Position numbers and translations under genes: made by a program. This document shows, piece by piece, positions 1 to 7,278 of a stretch of DNA of 19,504 nucleotides (the first letter of the stretch is position 1; each line of letters opens with the position of its first letter). A model generated the notes under the pieces. The model did not search any database. It saw only the letters and a list, made by a program, of their open reading frames with translations, and was not told the DNA's origin. Source of the stretch: JACJWR01 sp044326505 (lineage in GTDB: Bacteria; Actinomycetota; Actinomycetes; S36-B12; UBA10799); contig JBIRBF010000028.1 in the NCBI GenBank assembly GCA_044326505.1, positions 1-19,504 on the forward strand. The letters are read 5' to 3'.

Positions 1-856
1 CAGTCAGCCCCCACACTTCGCCCGGCACGCTGGTGACCGGGATCGGGGTGAGCACGAAGGTCGGCCCCACTCCCAGGAACGGGCGCATGACCGTCTGCTC
101 AGTCACCTTGCCATCGACGATGACGGGCCGCTCGACCATGTCCAGAGCCACTGGCAGGATCACCTCCTGGCCGTCGCGCATGACGGTGACCGTCGTGGTC
201 CCGGCGCCCTGTGCGGTGAGTGCGGCCGTGAAGTCGTCCCAGGTGCCGACCGGCGAGGCCCCAAGGGCGATGATCTCGTCGTTCTCCTTGACCCCGGCGC
301 GAGCTGCGGCGCTGGACGGAGCGCCCGCGGGGCAGGAACCGTCGTCGGCGGCCGCGGCCGGCAGGCACTCGCTGACGCTGTTCACGGTCAGGCTGGGTCC
401 GGGCGTACCGAACCCGACGAACATCACGCCGAACAGGATGAGGGCCAGAATCAGATTCATCACCGGGCCGCCGAACATGACGACCAACTTCTTGGGCACC
501 GTCAGGTTGTAGAAGGTCCGCTTGCGATCGTCATCGGTGAGCACCTCGGACTCGGACTCGTTGCGCGCTTGGTCGACCAGCATGCCGAGCCGGCCGGTGC
601 TTGACTTGCGAATGGTGCCGTCGGGTCGGGGCGGGAACATCCCGATCATGCGCACGTAGCCGCCGAGCGGGATCGCCTTGACGCCGTAGTCGGTCTCGCC
701 CTTGCGCTTGGACCACACCGTCGGGCCGAACCCGATGAAGTACTCGGTGACCTTCACCCCGAACCTCTTGGCCGGCACCATGTGGCCGACCTCATGCAGG
801 GCGATCGAGGCCATGATGCCGACGATGAAGACGAGAACCCCGATGAGCGTCAGCAC
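1..856 (-). CDS. rip1: M50 site-2 (intramembrane) metalloprotease, Rip1/RseP type, C-terminus cut by window edge
   Basis: An intramembrane zinc protease; relatives cleave membrane-bound anti-sigma factors and other single-pass proteins. The frame runs 285 codons from a GTG without a stop and leaves the window. Visible: a hydrophobic first segment carrying the zinc motif HEVGH (residues 21-25), the conserved stretches GFGPTVWS (42-49) and IPLGGYVRM (62-70), a second membrane segment containing FGGPVMN (128-134), then an extracytoplasmic PDZ-like domain (about 155-240). Two cysteines (164 and 175) precede the PDZ core. The second half of the active site (LDG-type motif) would lie outside the window. 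The GTG is supported by AAGGAGG at 864-870, 7 nt upstream. It follows dxr after 49 bp, the order found in mycobacteria (dxr, rip1, ispG), so ispG probably follows outside the window. Confidence 0.93.
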   Translation of the reverse strand, partial: MLTLIGVLVFIVGIMASIALHEVGHMVPAKRFGVKVTEYFIGFGPTVWSKRKGETDYGVKAIPLGGYVRMIGMFPPRPDGTIRKSSTGRLGMLVDQARNESESEVLTDDDRKRTFYNLTVPKKLVVMFGGPVMNLILALILFGVMFVGFGTPGPSLTVNSVSECLPAAAADDGSCPAGAPSSAAARAGVKENDEIIALGASPVGTWDDFTAALTAQGAGTTTVTVMRDGQEVILPVALDMVERPVIVDGKVTEQTVMRPFLGVGPTFVLTPIPVTSVPGEVWGLT

Positions 857-905
857 GTCGGAGCCTCCTTGCCAGAGAGCCGGCGGGAACCGCCGAAGCC
901 GAACC

Positions 906-2117
906 TCATCCGTGCCCCTCCAACCTCCGGCGGGCCTCCGCGCGGGCCCACTGCTCTGCTGCTGAGACGTCGACCAGCCGCATCTGGTTGCCCGGCACGA
1001 AGGCCTGGGAGTCCAGATGCGCGGTGACGACGTCGGACACTGTGCGAACAATCTGGGTGAACCCGCTGTTCCCGGCCAGGAAACTGGCCACGCACTCCTC
1101 GTTGGCGGCGTTGAACACGGCGGGAGCAGTCCCCCCGGCCAACCCGGCACGCTTGGCCAGGCCGACGGCGGGGAACCGCGCGTCGTCGAGCGGCTCGAAC
1201 TGCCACGTCGCGACGTGCGTCCAGTCGCACGCGGGGGCCACGTCCGGCAGTCGTTCCGGCCAGGTCATCCCCAGGGCAATCGGCAGGCGCATGTCGGGTG
1301 GACTCACCTGCGCGATCGTGGACCCGTCCACGAACTCCACCATCGAGTGCACGACCGACTGCGGGTGCACGACGACGTCGATCCGTTCGAAGGGAACATC
1401 GAACAGCAGATGAGCCTCGATCACTTCGAGGCCTTTGTTGACCATCGTCGCGGAGTTACAGGTGACCACCGGTCCCATGGCCCAGGTCGGGTGCGCCAGC
1501 GCCTGTTTCGGGGTCACGGCCACCATCTCGGCCGCGGTCGCGGTGCGGAATGGACCACCGGACGCTGTGAGGATGAGCCGACGCACCTCGGCGCGGGTGC
1601 CCGCGAGCAGGCATTGCGCGAGCGCGGAATGCTCCGAATCCACCGGCACGATCTGGCCGGGGGCCGCGGCGGCCTTAACCAGGGGACCGCCCGCGATGAG
1701 CGACTCCTTGTTCGCCAGGGCAAGCACCGCCCCGGCCTCCAGGGCGGCCAGTGTCGGCCCGAGCCCCACAGAGCCGGTCATGCCGTTCACGACGACGTCC
1801 GCGGAGTGTGCGGCCACGTTGGCCGCCGCATCCGGTCCGGCGAGCAGTCTGGGCAGCGCGAACTCGCCCTGCGCGAACCCGCGCCGGGACGCCTCTGCGT
1901 AGAGCGCGAGCTGCAGATCCTGCAGCGCCCCCGCCCGGGCGACGGCGACGACCTCGGGCCGGTAGGTGAGCGCCTGCTCGGCCAGTAGTGCGACATTTCC
2001 GCCGCCGGCTGCCAGGCCGACCACGTCGAAGCGACCCGGGTGGGTGTCGACCACCTGCAGCGCCTGCGTGCCGATCGACCCGGTGGAGCCCAGCAGGACG
2101 ACCCGCCTGGCGGTCAC
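906..2117 (-). CDS. dxr: 1-deoxy-D-xylulose 5-phosphate reductoisomerase
   Basis: Converts 1-deoxy-D-xylulose 5-phosphate to 2-C-methyl-D-erythritol 4-phosphate with NADPH, the committed step of the MEP isoprenoid pathway, in the cytoplasm. The 403-residue protein has the usual family length. Visible motifs: NADPH-binding GSTGSIG (10-16), NKES (136-139), the metal-binding DSEHSA (160-165) with D160 and E162, SGGPFRT (186-192), and NKGLE (227-231) with the third metal ligand E231; the long conserved block IDVVVHPQSVVHSM (246-259) follows. The frame stays open far upstream, but the GTG at 2115-2117 places the Rossmann motif at the expected distance from the N-terminus. That GTG overlaps the TGA of the upstream aldehyde dehydrogenase by 4 bp (GTGA), so translation is probably coupled. 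Confidence 0.97.
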   Translation of the reverse strand: MTARRVVLLGSTGSIGTQALQVVDTHPGRFDVVGLAAGGGNVALLAEQALTYRPEVVAVARAGALQDLQLALYAEASRRGFAQGEFALPRLLAGPDAAANVAAHSADVVVNGMTGSVGLGPTLAALEAGAVLALANKESLIAGGPLVKAAAAPGQIVPVDSEHSALAQCLLAGTRAEVRRLILTASGGPFRTATAAEMVAVTPKQALAHPTWAMGPVVTCNSATMVNKGLEVIEAHLLFDVPFERIDVVVHPQSVVHSMVEFVDGSTIAQVSPPDMRLPIALGMTWPERLPDVAPACDWTHVATWQFEPLDDARFPAVGLAKRAGLAGGTAPAVFNAANEECVASFLAGNSGFTQIVRTVSDVVTAHLDSQAFVPGNQMRLVDVSAAEQWARAEARRRLEGHG

Positions 2118-3556
2118 AGCTCCAAACCGGTCAGGACCATCACCCGCACGTCTGTGAAGTCCTCCATCGCGTTGCGCAGGCCCTCGCGACCCACGCCGGA
2201 GTTCTTCACCCCGCCGTAGGGCATCTGGTCGGCGCGGTAGCTGGGGACGTCGCCGATGATGACGCCGCCGACCTCCAGGATCGCGTCGGCTCGAAACGCC
2301 GTCTGCAGGTCGTGGGTGAAGACTCCCGCCTGCAGGCCGAAGCGCGAAGAGTTGACCAGTGCGAAGGCCTCGGCCTCGGTGTCGAAGGTGCTCACCGTCA
2401 TGACCGGGCCGAAGACCTCCTCGGCAGAGCACTTGGCATCCGCGGGCACGTCGGCGAGCAGCGTGGGTGCCATCTGCGTGTCGACTCGGGTGCCACCGGT
2501 CAGGACCCGGGCGCCGTCGGCCACCGCCTCGGCCACCCAGGCCTCGACACGCTCGGCGGCCTCGACATTGATCATCGGGCCGACCACGGTGAGCGGGTCG
2601 GCGGGATCGCCGGTGGCGAGGTCTGCGACCTTGGCGGTGAGCAGCTCGGCGAACTCAGCGGCGAGGGACGAATGCACCAGCACGCGCTGGACCGAGATGC
2701 ACGATTGCCCCGCCTGGTAGTTGCCGAAAGTGGCGATGCGCGAGGCTGCCCAGTCCAGATCCGCGTCCGAGGACCAGTCCGGCATGACCACGGCGGCGGC
2801 GTTGCCGCCGAGCTCCAGGATGACCTTCTTCGCCGGCTGGGCATCCCGGATGGTGTAGCCGACCTTCTCCGAACCGGTGAACGAGATCACCGGCAGGCGC
2901 TCGTCGGCCACGAGAGCGGGGGCGTCGGCGTCCGCGGCCGGAAGTACCGACCAGGTGCCTTCGGGCAGGTCCGTCTCGGCCAGAATCTGACCCAGCACGA
3001 GCGCGGACAGCGGGGTCTTCGGGGCCGGCTTGAGCACGATCGGAGCGCCGCAGGCGATCGCTGGCGCGACCTTGTGGGCGACCAGGTTGAGCGGGAAGTT
3101 GAACGGCGAGATGCCGAGCACGGGGCCGATGGCGAAGCGGCGCACGATCGCGATACGACCCTCGGCCGCAGGGTCGGTGTCCAGCCGCTGCAGCTCGCCG
3201 GAGAACCGGCGCGCCTCTTCGGCCGCCCAGCGGAATGTCGACACAGCGCGAGCGACTTCAGCCGTCGCCCACATGATCGGCTTGCCGTTCTCGGCGCTGA
3301 TGAGCTGCGCGATCTCGGCGGCGCGCTCGGCCAACCGGCGCGACACATGGTCCAGGGCCGCTGCCCGCGTCGAAGCCGAGAGCGTGCGAGAGGCCTGCGT
3401 GACGTGCGCCGCCGCCGCGACAGCGGCCTCGATGTCGGCAGCCGCCGGCACGCCATAGGTCCCGACCAGGGACCCGTCGAACGGACTGCGCACCTCGCGC
3501 TGCTCGCCGCTCTCGACAGGACGACCGGCGACGAAGTAGGGGTAGTGAGTAACCAT
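2114..3556 (-). CDS. NAD(P)-dependent aldehyde dehydrogenase, succinate-semialdehyde/lactaldehyde/phosphonoacetaldehyde-like subgroup
   Basis: A 480-residue ALDH superfamily enzyme oxidising an aldehyde to its acid. Catalytic residues are all visible: N153 in SPFNFP, E248 in LELGG, C286 in QAGQSCIS; the C-terminal MPYGGVKNSGVGREG (445-459) is typical. The segments ISPFNFPLNLVAHKVAP and GQSCISVQRV resemble the ALDH subgroup containing phosphonoacetaldehyde and lactaldehyde/glycolaldehyde-type dehydrogenases rather than the PatD-like enzymes further right in this window. The substrate is not deducible; succinate semialdehyde from the gabT product is one possibility. The ATG at 3554-3556 is chosen because a TAGGCT -10 hexamer lies 7 nt upstream and there is no good Shine-Dalgarno, although the frame is open another 50 codons into the upstream gene. 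Its stop overlaps the dxr start, tying it to an essential housekeeping gene. Confidence 0.92.
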   Translation of the reverse strand: MVTHYPYFVAGRPVESGEQREVRSPFDGSLVGTYGVPAAADIEAAVAAAAHVTQASRTLSASTRAAALDHVSRRLAERAAEIAQLISAENGKPIMWATAEVARAVSTFRWAAEEARRFSGELQRLDTDPAAEGRIAIVRRFAIGPVLGISPFNFPLNLVAHKVAPAIACGAPIVLKPAPKTPLSALVLGQILAETDLPEGTWSVLPAADADAPALVADERLPVISFTGSEKVGYTIRDAQPAKKVILELGGNAAAVVMPDWSSDADLDWAASRIATFGNYQAGQSCISVQRVLVHSSLAAEFAELLTAKVADLATGDPADPLTVVGPMINVEAAERVEAWVAEAVADGARVLTGGTRVDTQMAPTLLADVPADAKCSAEEVFGPVMTVSTFDTEAEAFALVNSSRFGLQAGVFTHDLQTAFRADAILEVGGVIIGDVPSYRADQMPYGGVKNSGVGREGLRNAMEDFTDVRVMVLTGLEL

Positions 3557-3563
3557 GGCAGCC

Positions 3564-3569
3564 AGCCTA
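3564..3569 (-). promoter_or_regulatory. Predicted -10 element (TAGGCT) of a leaderless promoter for the ALDH-dxr-rip1 operon
   Basis: TAGGCT on the minus strand ends 7 nt before the ATG of the aldehyde dehydrogenase, so transcription would begin at or next to the start codon. It lies in the 17-bp gap after the zinc-ribbon gene, with the hexamer only 4 nt past that gene's stop codon. No convincing -35 is seen at 17-18 bp. Confidence 0.45.
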
Positions 3570-3573
3570 CGGC

Positions 3574-4449
3574 TTACGAGAGGGTGGTGGTCCCCCACGC
3601 GTGGTCCGGGGCGCTCTGATCTACGTAGGACGCCGACACCGTGCTGCTGCTCTTCGTCAGCGTGACGATGTCCATGTGCCAGGTGGAGTTGGGCTTGTTG
3701 ATCCACGACCCGGGGTTGAGCACCAAGGTGTTGCCGTGCACCTGACCCGACACTGTGTACTGTCCCGCATTCCCGCCGCTCGACGTGAGGACGGCAGTCC
3801 CCGTGACGTATCCGGAGCTGTCCTGGCTGAGGGAGAGCGTCGAGTAGTACGTCACCGGCTTGCCGTCCTCACTTCCGGCCACGGAGCCTCGCCACTGGTA
3901 GCCAAAGTCGAAACTGCTGAAGGTCGGTGCGTAGCGGGGCTGCTTGGCCGGGGCAGCCACCTCGGCGGAATAGGTCGGATCGGGCTGTGCGGCGACAGGC
4001 GGCGCCGTGACGGTGGCGGTCACGGTGGTCGTCGGGCCGGGAGGAGGCGCGGCGGTTGCCGTCGCGGTCACGGTCGTCTCGGGCACCGGCGAAGGGGTGG
4101 CGCTGGGAGTGAAGTGTGCGGACGCCCCGTTGGGTTGGGGCGCCTCGCTCGGCGTGGATGACGTCGCGGCTGACACCTGTTTCGACGACGCACCACCCAG
4201 ACCGAAAACCACGAAGATGGCGCCGCCGAGGAGGATCAACGCCGCGACGGCAGCGCCGGCGACGAGCCCCGTCTGCCTGCGCCGGTTCGACCGGACCCCA
4301 GCAACCTCCCGACCCGACACGGACGGCGCGCCGATCGCCGGCGTGTCGGATGCAGTCGCGCGCGCGACTGGCGCACCGCAGGCCGTGCAGAAGTTCACGT
4401 CCACCACCCGCGCGCCGCACGACGCGCACTGCCCACCTGTCCGATTCAT
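3574..4449 (-). CDS. Zinc-ribbon, single-pass membrane protein with Pro/Thr linker and C-terminal beta-rich domain (function unknown)
   Basis: A 291-residue protein of unknown function. Residues 8-24 form a zinc ribbon with CxxC pairs C8/C11 and C21/C24. An Arg-rich stretch (53-58) precedes one membrane helix (about 61-84). A low-complexity Thr/Pro/Ala linker with repeated TVTATATA-like runs covers about 90-165. The last 120 residues look like a compact beta-domain with alternating polar/hydrophobic strands, a WRG motif and a Gly/Ser-rich pattern, reminiscent of lipocalin/avidin-like barrels. By the positive-inside rule the ribbon is cytoplasmic and the beta-domain outside. I do not recognise a named family. 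It ends 17 bp before the aldehyde dehydrogenase. The ATG is the only reasonable start, directly preceding the zinc ribbon; upstream is TAGGTC, 6 nt from the ATG, an imperfect match to the leaderless -10 seen at other genes here. Confidence 0.8.
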   Translation of the reverse strand: MNRTGGQCASCGARVVDVNFCTACGAPVARATASDTPAIGAPSVSGREVAGVRSNRRRQTGLVAGAAVAALILLGGAIFVVFGLGGASSKQVSAATSSTPSEAPQPNGASAHFTPSATPSPVPETTVTATATAAPPPGPTTTVTATVTAPPVAAQPDPTYSAEVAAPAKQPRYAPTFSSFDFGYQWRGSVAGSEDGKPVTYYSTLSLSQDSSGYVTGTAVLTSSGGNAGQYTVSGQVHGNTLVLNPGSWINKPNSTWHMDIVTLTKSSSTVSASYVDQSAPDHAWGTTTLS

Positions 4450-4533
4450 GACATGGACCTACCCACGAGCTGGCATGGCTATACCTCGCCCTACCCGGCT
4501 CGGCAACGACCGGAGGCGCCAGCCAGCGCCCGT

Positions 4534-4546
4534 GCCGACCGTCGGC
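4534..4546. promoter_or_regulatory. Perfect inverted repeat in the divergent gap between the zinc-ribbon gene and gabT
   Basis: GCCGA-ccg-TCGGC, a 13-bp palindrome, sits 46 bp upstream of the predicted gabT -10 within the 154-bp divergent gap (4450-4603). It could be an operator, but short GC palindromes are common at this base composition. Nothing else is recognisable in the gap. Confidence 0.2.
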
Positions 4547-4591
4547 TTCGTGAAGGCACTCGTGACTCAGGCGTAAGCCGGTGAGCTGTCC

Positions 4592-4597
4592 TAGGCT
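4592..4597 (+). promoter_or_regulatory. Predicted -10 element (TAGGCT) of a leaderless gabT promoter
   Basis: TAGGCT ends 6 nt before the gabT ATG and there is no Shine-Dalgarno in between, so the mRNA probably starts at the ATG. A good -35 is not seen at 17-18 bp. Confidence 0.45.
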
Positions 4598-4603
4598 GGC
4601 GCC

Positions 4604-5950
4604 ATGGACAACGAGCAGATCGTGGGCGGCCCATCGCTGCCGCAGGAGCGTCGCGTCGTCACCGCCATCCCCGGGCCGAAGTCCCAGGAGCTCGACCAGC
4701 GCCGCAAGGAACTGGTCAGCGCCGGCGTCGGGGTGGTGCTGCCGGCCTACATCGTGGCGGCCGGCGGCGGCGTGCTGGTCGACGTGGACGGCAACTCGCT
4801 GATCGACCTCGGCTCGGGTATCGCGGTCACATCGGTGGGCAACTCCTCGCCGCGGGTGGTCGCGGGTGTCCAGCGGCAAGTGGCGGAGTTCACCCACACC
4901 TGCTTCATGGTCAACCCGTACGAGATCTACCTGGACGTGGCCGAGCGACTCAACCGGATCACCCCCGGCGACCACGACAAGCGCACCGCCCTGTTCAACT
5001 CGGGCGCCGAAGCCGTGGAGAACGCAGTCAAGATCGCCCGCCACGCCACCGGCCGACAGGCGATCGTCGCCTTCGAGCACGGCTACCACGGGCGCACCAA
5101 CCTGACACTGGCCCTCACGGCCAAGAACATGCCCTACAAGCAGCACTTCGGGCCGTTCGCGCCGGAGATCTACCGCGTGCCGGGCTCCTACCCATTCCGC
5201 GACGGCCGGACCGGCGCCCAGGCGGCCGAGCTCGCGCTCACCCGCATCGACCGCGAGCTCGGTGCGAGCAACGTGGCAGCAGTCATCATCGAGCCCATTG
5301 CCGGGGAGGGCGGCTTCATCGATCCGGCGCCCGGCTTCCTGCCGCAACTGGCGCAATACTGCCGCGAGCACGGGATCGTGTTCATCGCCGACGAGGTGCA
5401 GACCGGGTTCGCCCGCACCGGTGACATGTTCGCCTGCGACCACGAGGGCGTCGTGCCGGATCTGATGACGATGGCCAAGGGGATGGCCGGCGGCCTGCCA
5501 CTGGCCGCGGTCACCGGCCGCGCCGAGATCATGGACGCCGTGCACCCAGGTGGGCTCGGCGGCACCTACGGCGGCAATCCGACGACGTGCGCGGCTGCGA
5601 TGGGCGCACTCGACGACATCGAGCAGGACGACCTGATCGGCCGTGCCCGCGAGATCGGCGCGATCTTCCACGAGCGGCTGGGAACCATGGCGGCCAAGTA
5701 CCCGCAGATCGGCAACATCCGCGGCCGCGGCGCGATGATCGGCGTCGAACTGGTCAACCCGGCCAACAACGCACCCGACCCCAGCCTCACTGCAGCCCTG
5801 GCCAAGTACACCCACAGCCATGGCGTGATGATGCTCACGGCCGGGACGCACGGCAACGTGATCCGCTTCCTGCCGCCGCTGACAATCCCGGACCACCTGC
5901 TCCACGAGGGGCTCGACGTGGTGGCCGAGGCCCTGGCGGCCAGTACCTGA
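4604..5950 (+). CDS. gabT: 4-aminobutyrate (GABA) aminotransferase
   Basis: Class III PLP-dependent aminotransferase, 448 residues, moving the amino group of 4-aminobutyrate (and probably 5-aminopentanoate) to 2-oxoglutarate, giving succinate semialdehyde. Visible: the FNSGAEAVENAVKIAR block (131-146), YHG (161-163) stacking on the cofactor, IADEVQTGFARTG (261-273) with D263 for the pyridine nitrogen, the PLP lysine K292 in MAKGMAGGLP, and GGTYGGNP (319-326). The N-terminal AIPGPKSQEL and overall pattern match actinobacterial GabT. It stands alone on the plus strand, divergent from the zinc-ribbon gene and convergent with the saccharopine-dehydrogenase-like gene (16 bp between stops). It would accept the GABA produced by the PatD-like enzymes to the right. 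Other omega-amino acid substrates cannot be excluded. Confidence 0.93.
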   Translation: MDNEQIVGGPSLPQERRVVTAIPGPKSQELDQRRKELVSAGVGVVLPAYIVAAGGGVLVDVDGNSLIDLGSGIAVTSVGNSSPRVVAGVQRQVAEFTHTCFMVNPYEIYLDVAERLNRITPGDHDKRTALFNSGAEAVENAVKIARHATGRQAIVAFEHGYHGRTNLTLALTAKNMPYKQHFGPFAPEIYRVPGSYPFRDGRTGAQAAELALTRIDRELGASNVAAVIIEPIAGEGGFIDPAPGFLPQLAQYCREHGIVFIADEVQTGFARTGDMFACDHEGVVPDLMTMAKGMAGGLPLAAVTGRAEIMDAVHPGGLGGTYGGNPTTCAAAMGALDDIEQDDLIGRAREIGAIFHERLGTMAAKYPQIGNIRGRGAMIGVELVNPANNAPDPSLTAALAKYTHSHGVMMLTAGTHGNVIRFLPPLTIPDHLLHEGLDVVAEALAAST

Positions 5951-5970
5951 GGCCGCCGGCGGGCACTCAG
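5947..5970. terminator. Possible bidirectional terminator hairpin between convergent genes
   Basis: CTGAG (5947-5951) and CTCAG (5966-5970) flank a perfect palindrome CCGCCGGCGG (5953-5962), giving a GC-rich stem-loop exactly spanning both stop codons. Part of the outer arm pairing is automatic, because two convergent TGA codons are complementary, and no T-tract follows. Confidence 0.35.
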
Positions 5971-7190
5971 CCGATCGGCGGCGTGCGCTCCTCGATAACC
6001 CACTCCTGACCGTAGCCGTCCCTCAACAGATCCAGGAACGGCACCGCGTCGAATGCCTCGGGGGCTTGCACGCCCGTGCCCGCCCAGACCCCCGTGGCGA
6101 GGAGTTCCAGCGCGATCACCGGGTTCATCGCGGTCTGCCAGACGACAGCCTGGGTGCCGTACTCGGCCATAGTCCAGGCGTTGTCCGCCAGGTGGTACAT
6201 GTACACGGCCTTGGGCTCGCCGTCCTTGCCCTTGCCGGTGACGTACAGCCCGGCGCAGGTCTGACCGGTGATCTTGTCGCCGAGGCTGGCCGGGTCCGGC
6301 AGGCAGGCAGCGACGACCTCGCGCGGACTCACCTCGACGCCGCGCACTCTGACTGTCTCGACGCGGTCGAGGCCGAGCTTGTTCAGCGTCTTGAGTACGT
6401 CGATGAACTCTTGGCCCAGGCCGAATTTGAACGTCACCTTCTTCGCCGGGATGTACCGCGGCATGAGCAGCACTTCCTCGTGCTCGACGTTGACCACCTC
6501 GACCGGACCGATGCCGCCGGGGAAGTCGAACACCTCAGCCCCCGAGAACGGCTCTGTGGTGTACCAACCGCGGTCGGCCTCGAAGATCACCGGCGGGTTG
6601 AGGCATTCCTCGATGACCGTCCAGATCGAGAACGAAGGCGCGAAGTCGTAGCCGGCGACGACCATGTCGGAGGCGTCCCGGACGCCCAACTCATCGATCT
6701 CGCTGAACAGGTGGTCGTGGGCATACCGGGCGAAGACATCTGCCAGGCCGGGCTCCACGCCGATGCCCACCAGCGCCAAGCGGTCGTACTCGGCCCAGAC
6801 GTCGCTCTGGGCGAACTGCTCGTCGCCCAGCTTGACCCCGGGCAACGCGTGCGGGGAGTCAGGGTGCGGCTGCGACAGGCTCATAGCTGTGTCCAGGTAG
6901 TCGCAGCCGGCATAGCGGGCACCCTCGAAGACGCTCATGACGAAGCGCGGGTCGACCAGGTTGAGGATGTGCGTGACTTCGTTCGAGATCGCCATTCCGG
7001 CGACCTCGTCTGGGTTGGACGCGTCGAGTTGCCTGGCGTGGAACCGATCGTCGCCGATGCGCTCGACGAGGGCCTCGGCGCGGGCGAAGTCGTAGTCGGC
7101 CACGATCCAGAGGTCGAAGAAGTCCCGGCGGGCGGCGATCATCGCCGCCGACGTCCCGACTCCCCCAGCACCCACCATCAGCACGCGCAT
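5967..7190 (-). CDS. Saccharopine dehydrogenase-family NAD(P)-binding oxidoreductase
   Basis: A 407-residue protein of the saccharopine dehydrogenase/carboxynorspermidine dehydrogenase/lysine 6-dehydrogenase superfamily. The Rossmann motif GAGGVG is at 7-12 with an acidic cluster IVADYD (29-34) at the end of beta-2. NLVDPR, the DYLDTA segment and GVEPGLADVFARYA match the family's NAD(P)-domain/substrate-domain boundary. The exact reaction is unknown: candidates are oxidative cleavage of saccharopine, oxidation of lysine or a diamine at the omega-amino group, or reductive condensation of a polyamine with a semialdehyde. The ATG is supported by a GGAGG Shine-Dalgarno 6 nt upstream (7197-7201). 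It lies 88 bp downstream of the ureohydrolase with a possible promoter of its own, so it may be partly independent of that gene. The surrounding amine-catabolic genes favour a lysine or polyamine substrate. Confidence 0.85.
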   Translation of the reverse strand: MRVLMVGAGGVGTSAAMIAARRDFFDLWIVADYDFARAEALVERIGDDRFHARQLDASNPDEVAGMAISNEVTHILNLVDPRFVMSVFEGARYAGCDYLDTAMSLSQPHPDSPHALPGVKLGDEQFAQSDVWAEYDRLALVGIGVEPGLADVFARYAHDHLFSEIDELGVRDASDMVVAGYDFAPSFSIWTVIEECLNPPVIFEADRGWYTTEPFSGAEVFDFPGGIGPVEVVNVEHEEVLLMPRYIPAKKVTFKFGLGQEFIDVLKTLNKLGLDRVETVRVRGVEVSPREVVAACLPDPASLGDKITGQTCAGLYVTGKGKDGEPKAVYMYHLADNAWTMAEYGTQAVVWQTAMNPVIALELLATGVWAGTGVQAPEAFDAVPFLDLLRDGYGQEWVIEERTPPIG

Positions 7191-7235
7191 GACTATCCTC
7201 CCGATCCGGCCGGCCGATATCCGGCACCGAACGCG

Positions 7236-7241
7236 AGCCTA
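7236..7241 (-). promoter_or_regulatory. Possible -10 element (TAGGCT) upstream of the saccharopine-dehydrogenase-like gene
   Basis: TAGGCT on the minus strand lies 45 bp before the ATG, implying a leader of roughly 38 nt containing the GGAGG ribosome-binding site. The same hexamer precedes gabT and the aldehyde dehydrogenase at 2114-3556. No -35 is recognisable. Confidence 0.3.
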
Positions 7242-7278
7242 GTGGTGCGCGGGCCTCGCAGGCTTGTCCGCGGCGGGA

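Noticed and set aside
155..395. Two cysteines in the extracytoplasmic loop of the M50 protease as a novel disulfide switch
   Set aside because: A similar cysteine pair before the PDZ core is, as far as I recall, usual in actinobacterial relatives, so it is not distinctive.
906..2432. A longer dxr product starting about 105 codons upstream
   Set aside because: The extra N-terminus overlaps the aldehyde dehydrogenase and is Arg-rich; the GTG at 2117 gives a normal-length protein with the Rossmann motif at residue 10.
1988..3619. A 543-codon plus-strand open frame opposite the aldehyde dehydrogenase and dxr
   Set aside because: Its translation is Arg/Gly/His-rich without recognisable domains and lies wholly antisense to genes with intact catalytic motifs; such frames are expected at this GC content.
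3869..5905. A 678-codon minus-strand open frame opposite gabT
   Set aside because: It is antisense to gabT, has low-complexity composition, and runs into another frame of the zinc-ribbon gene.
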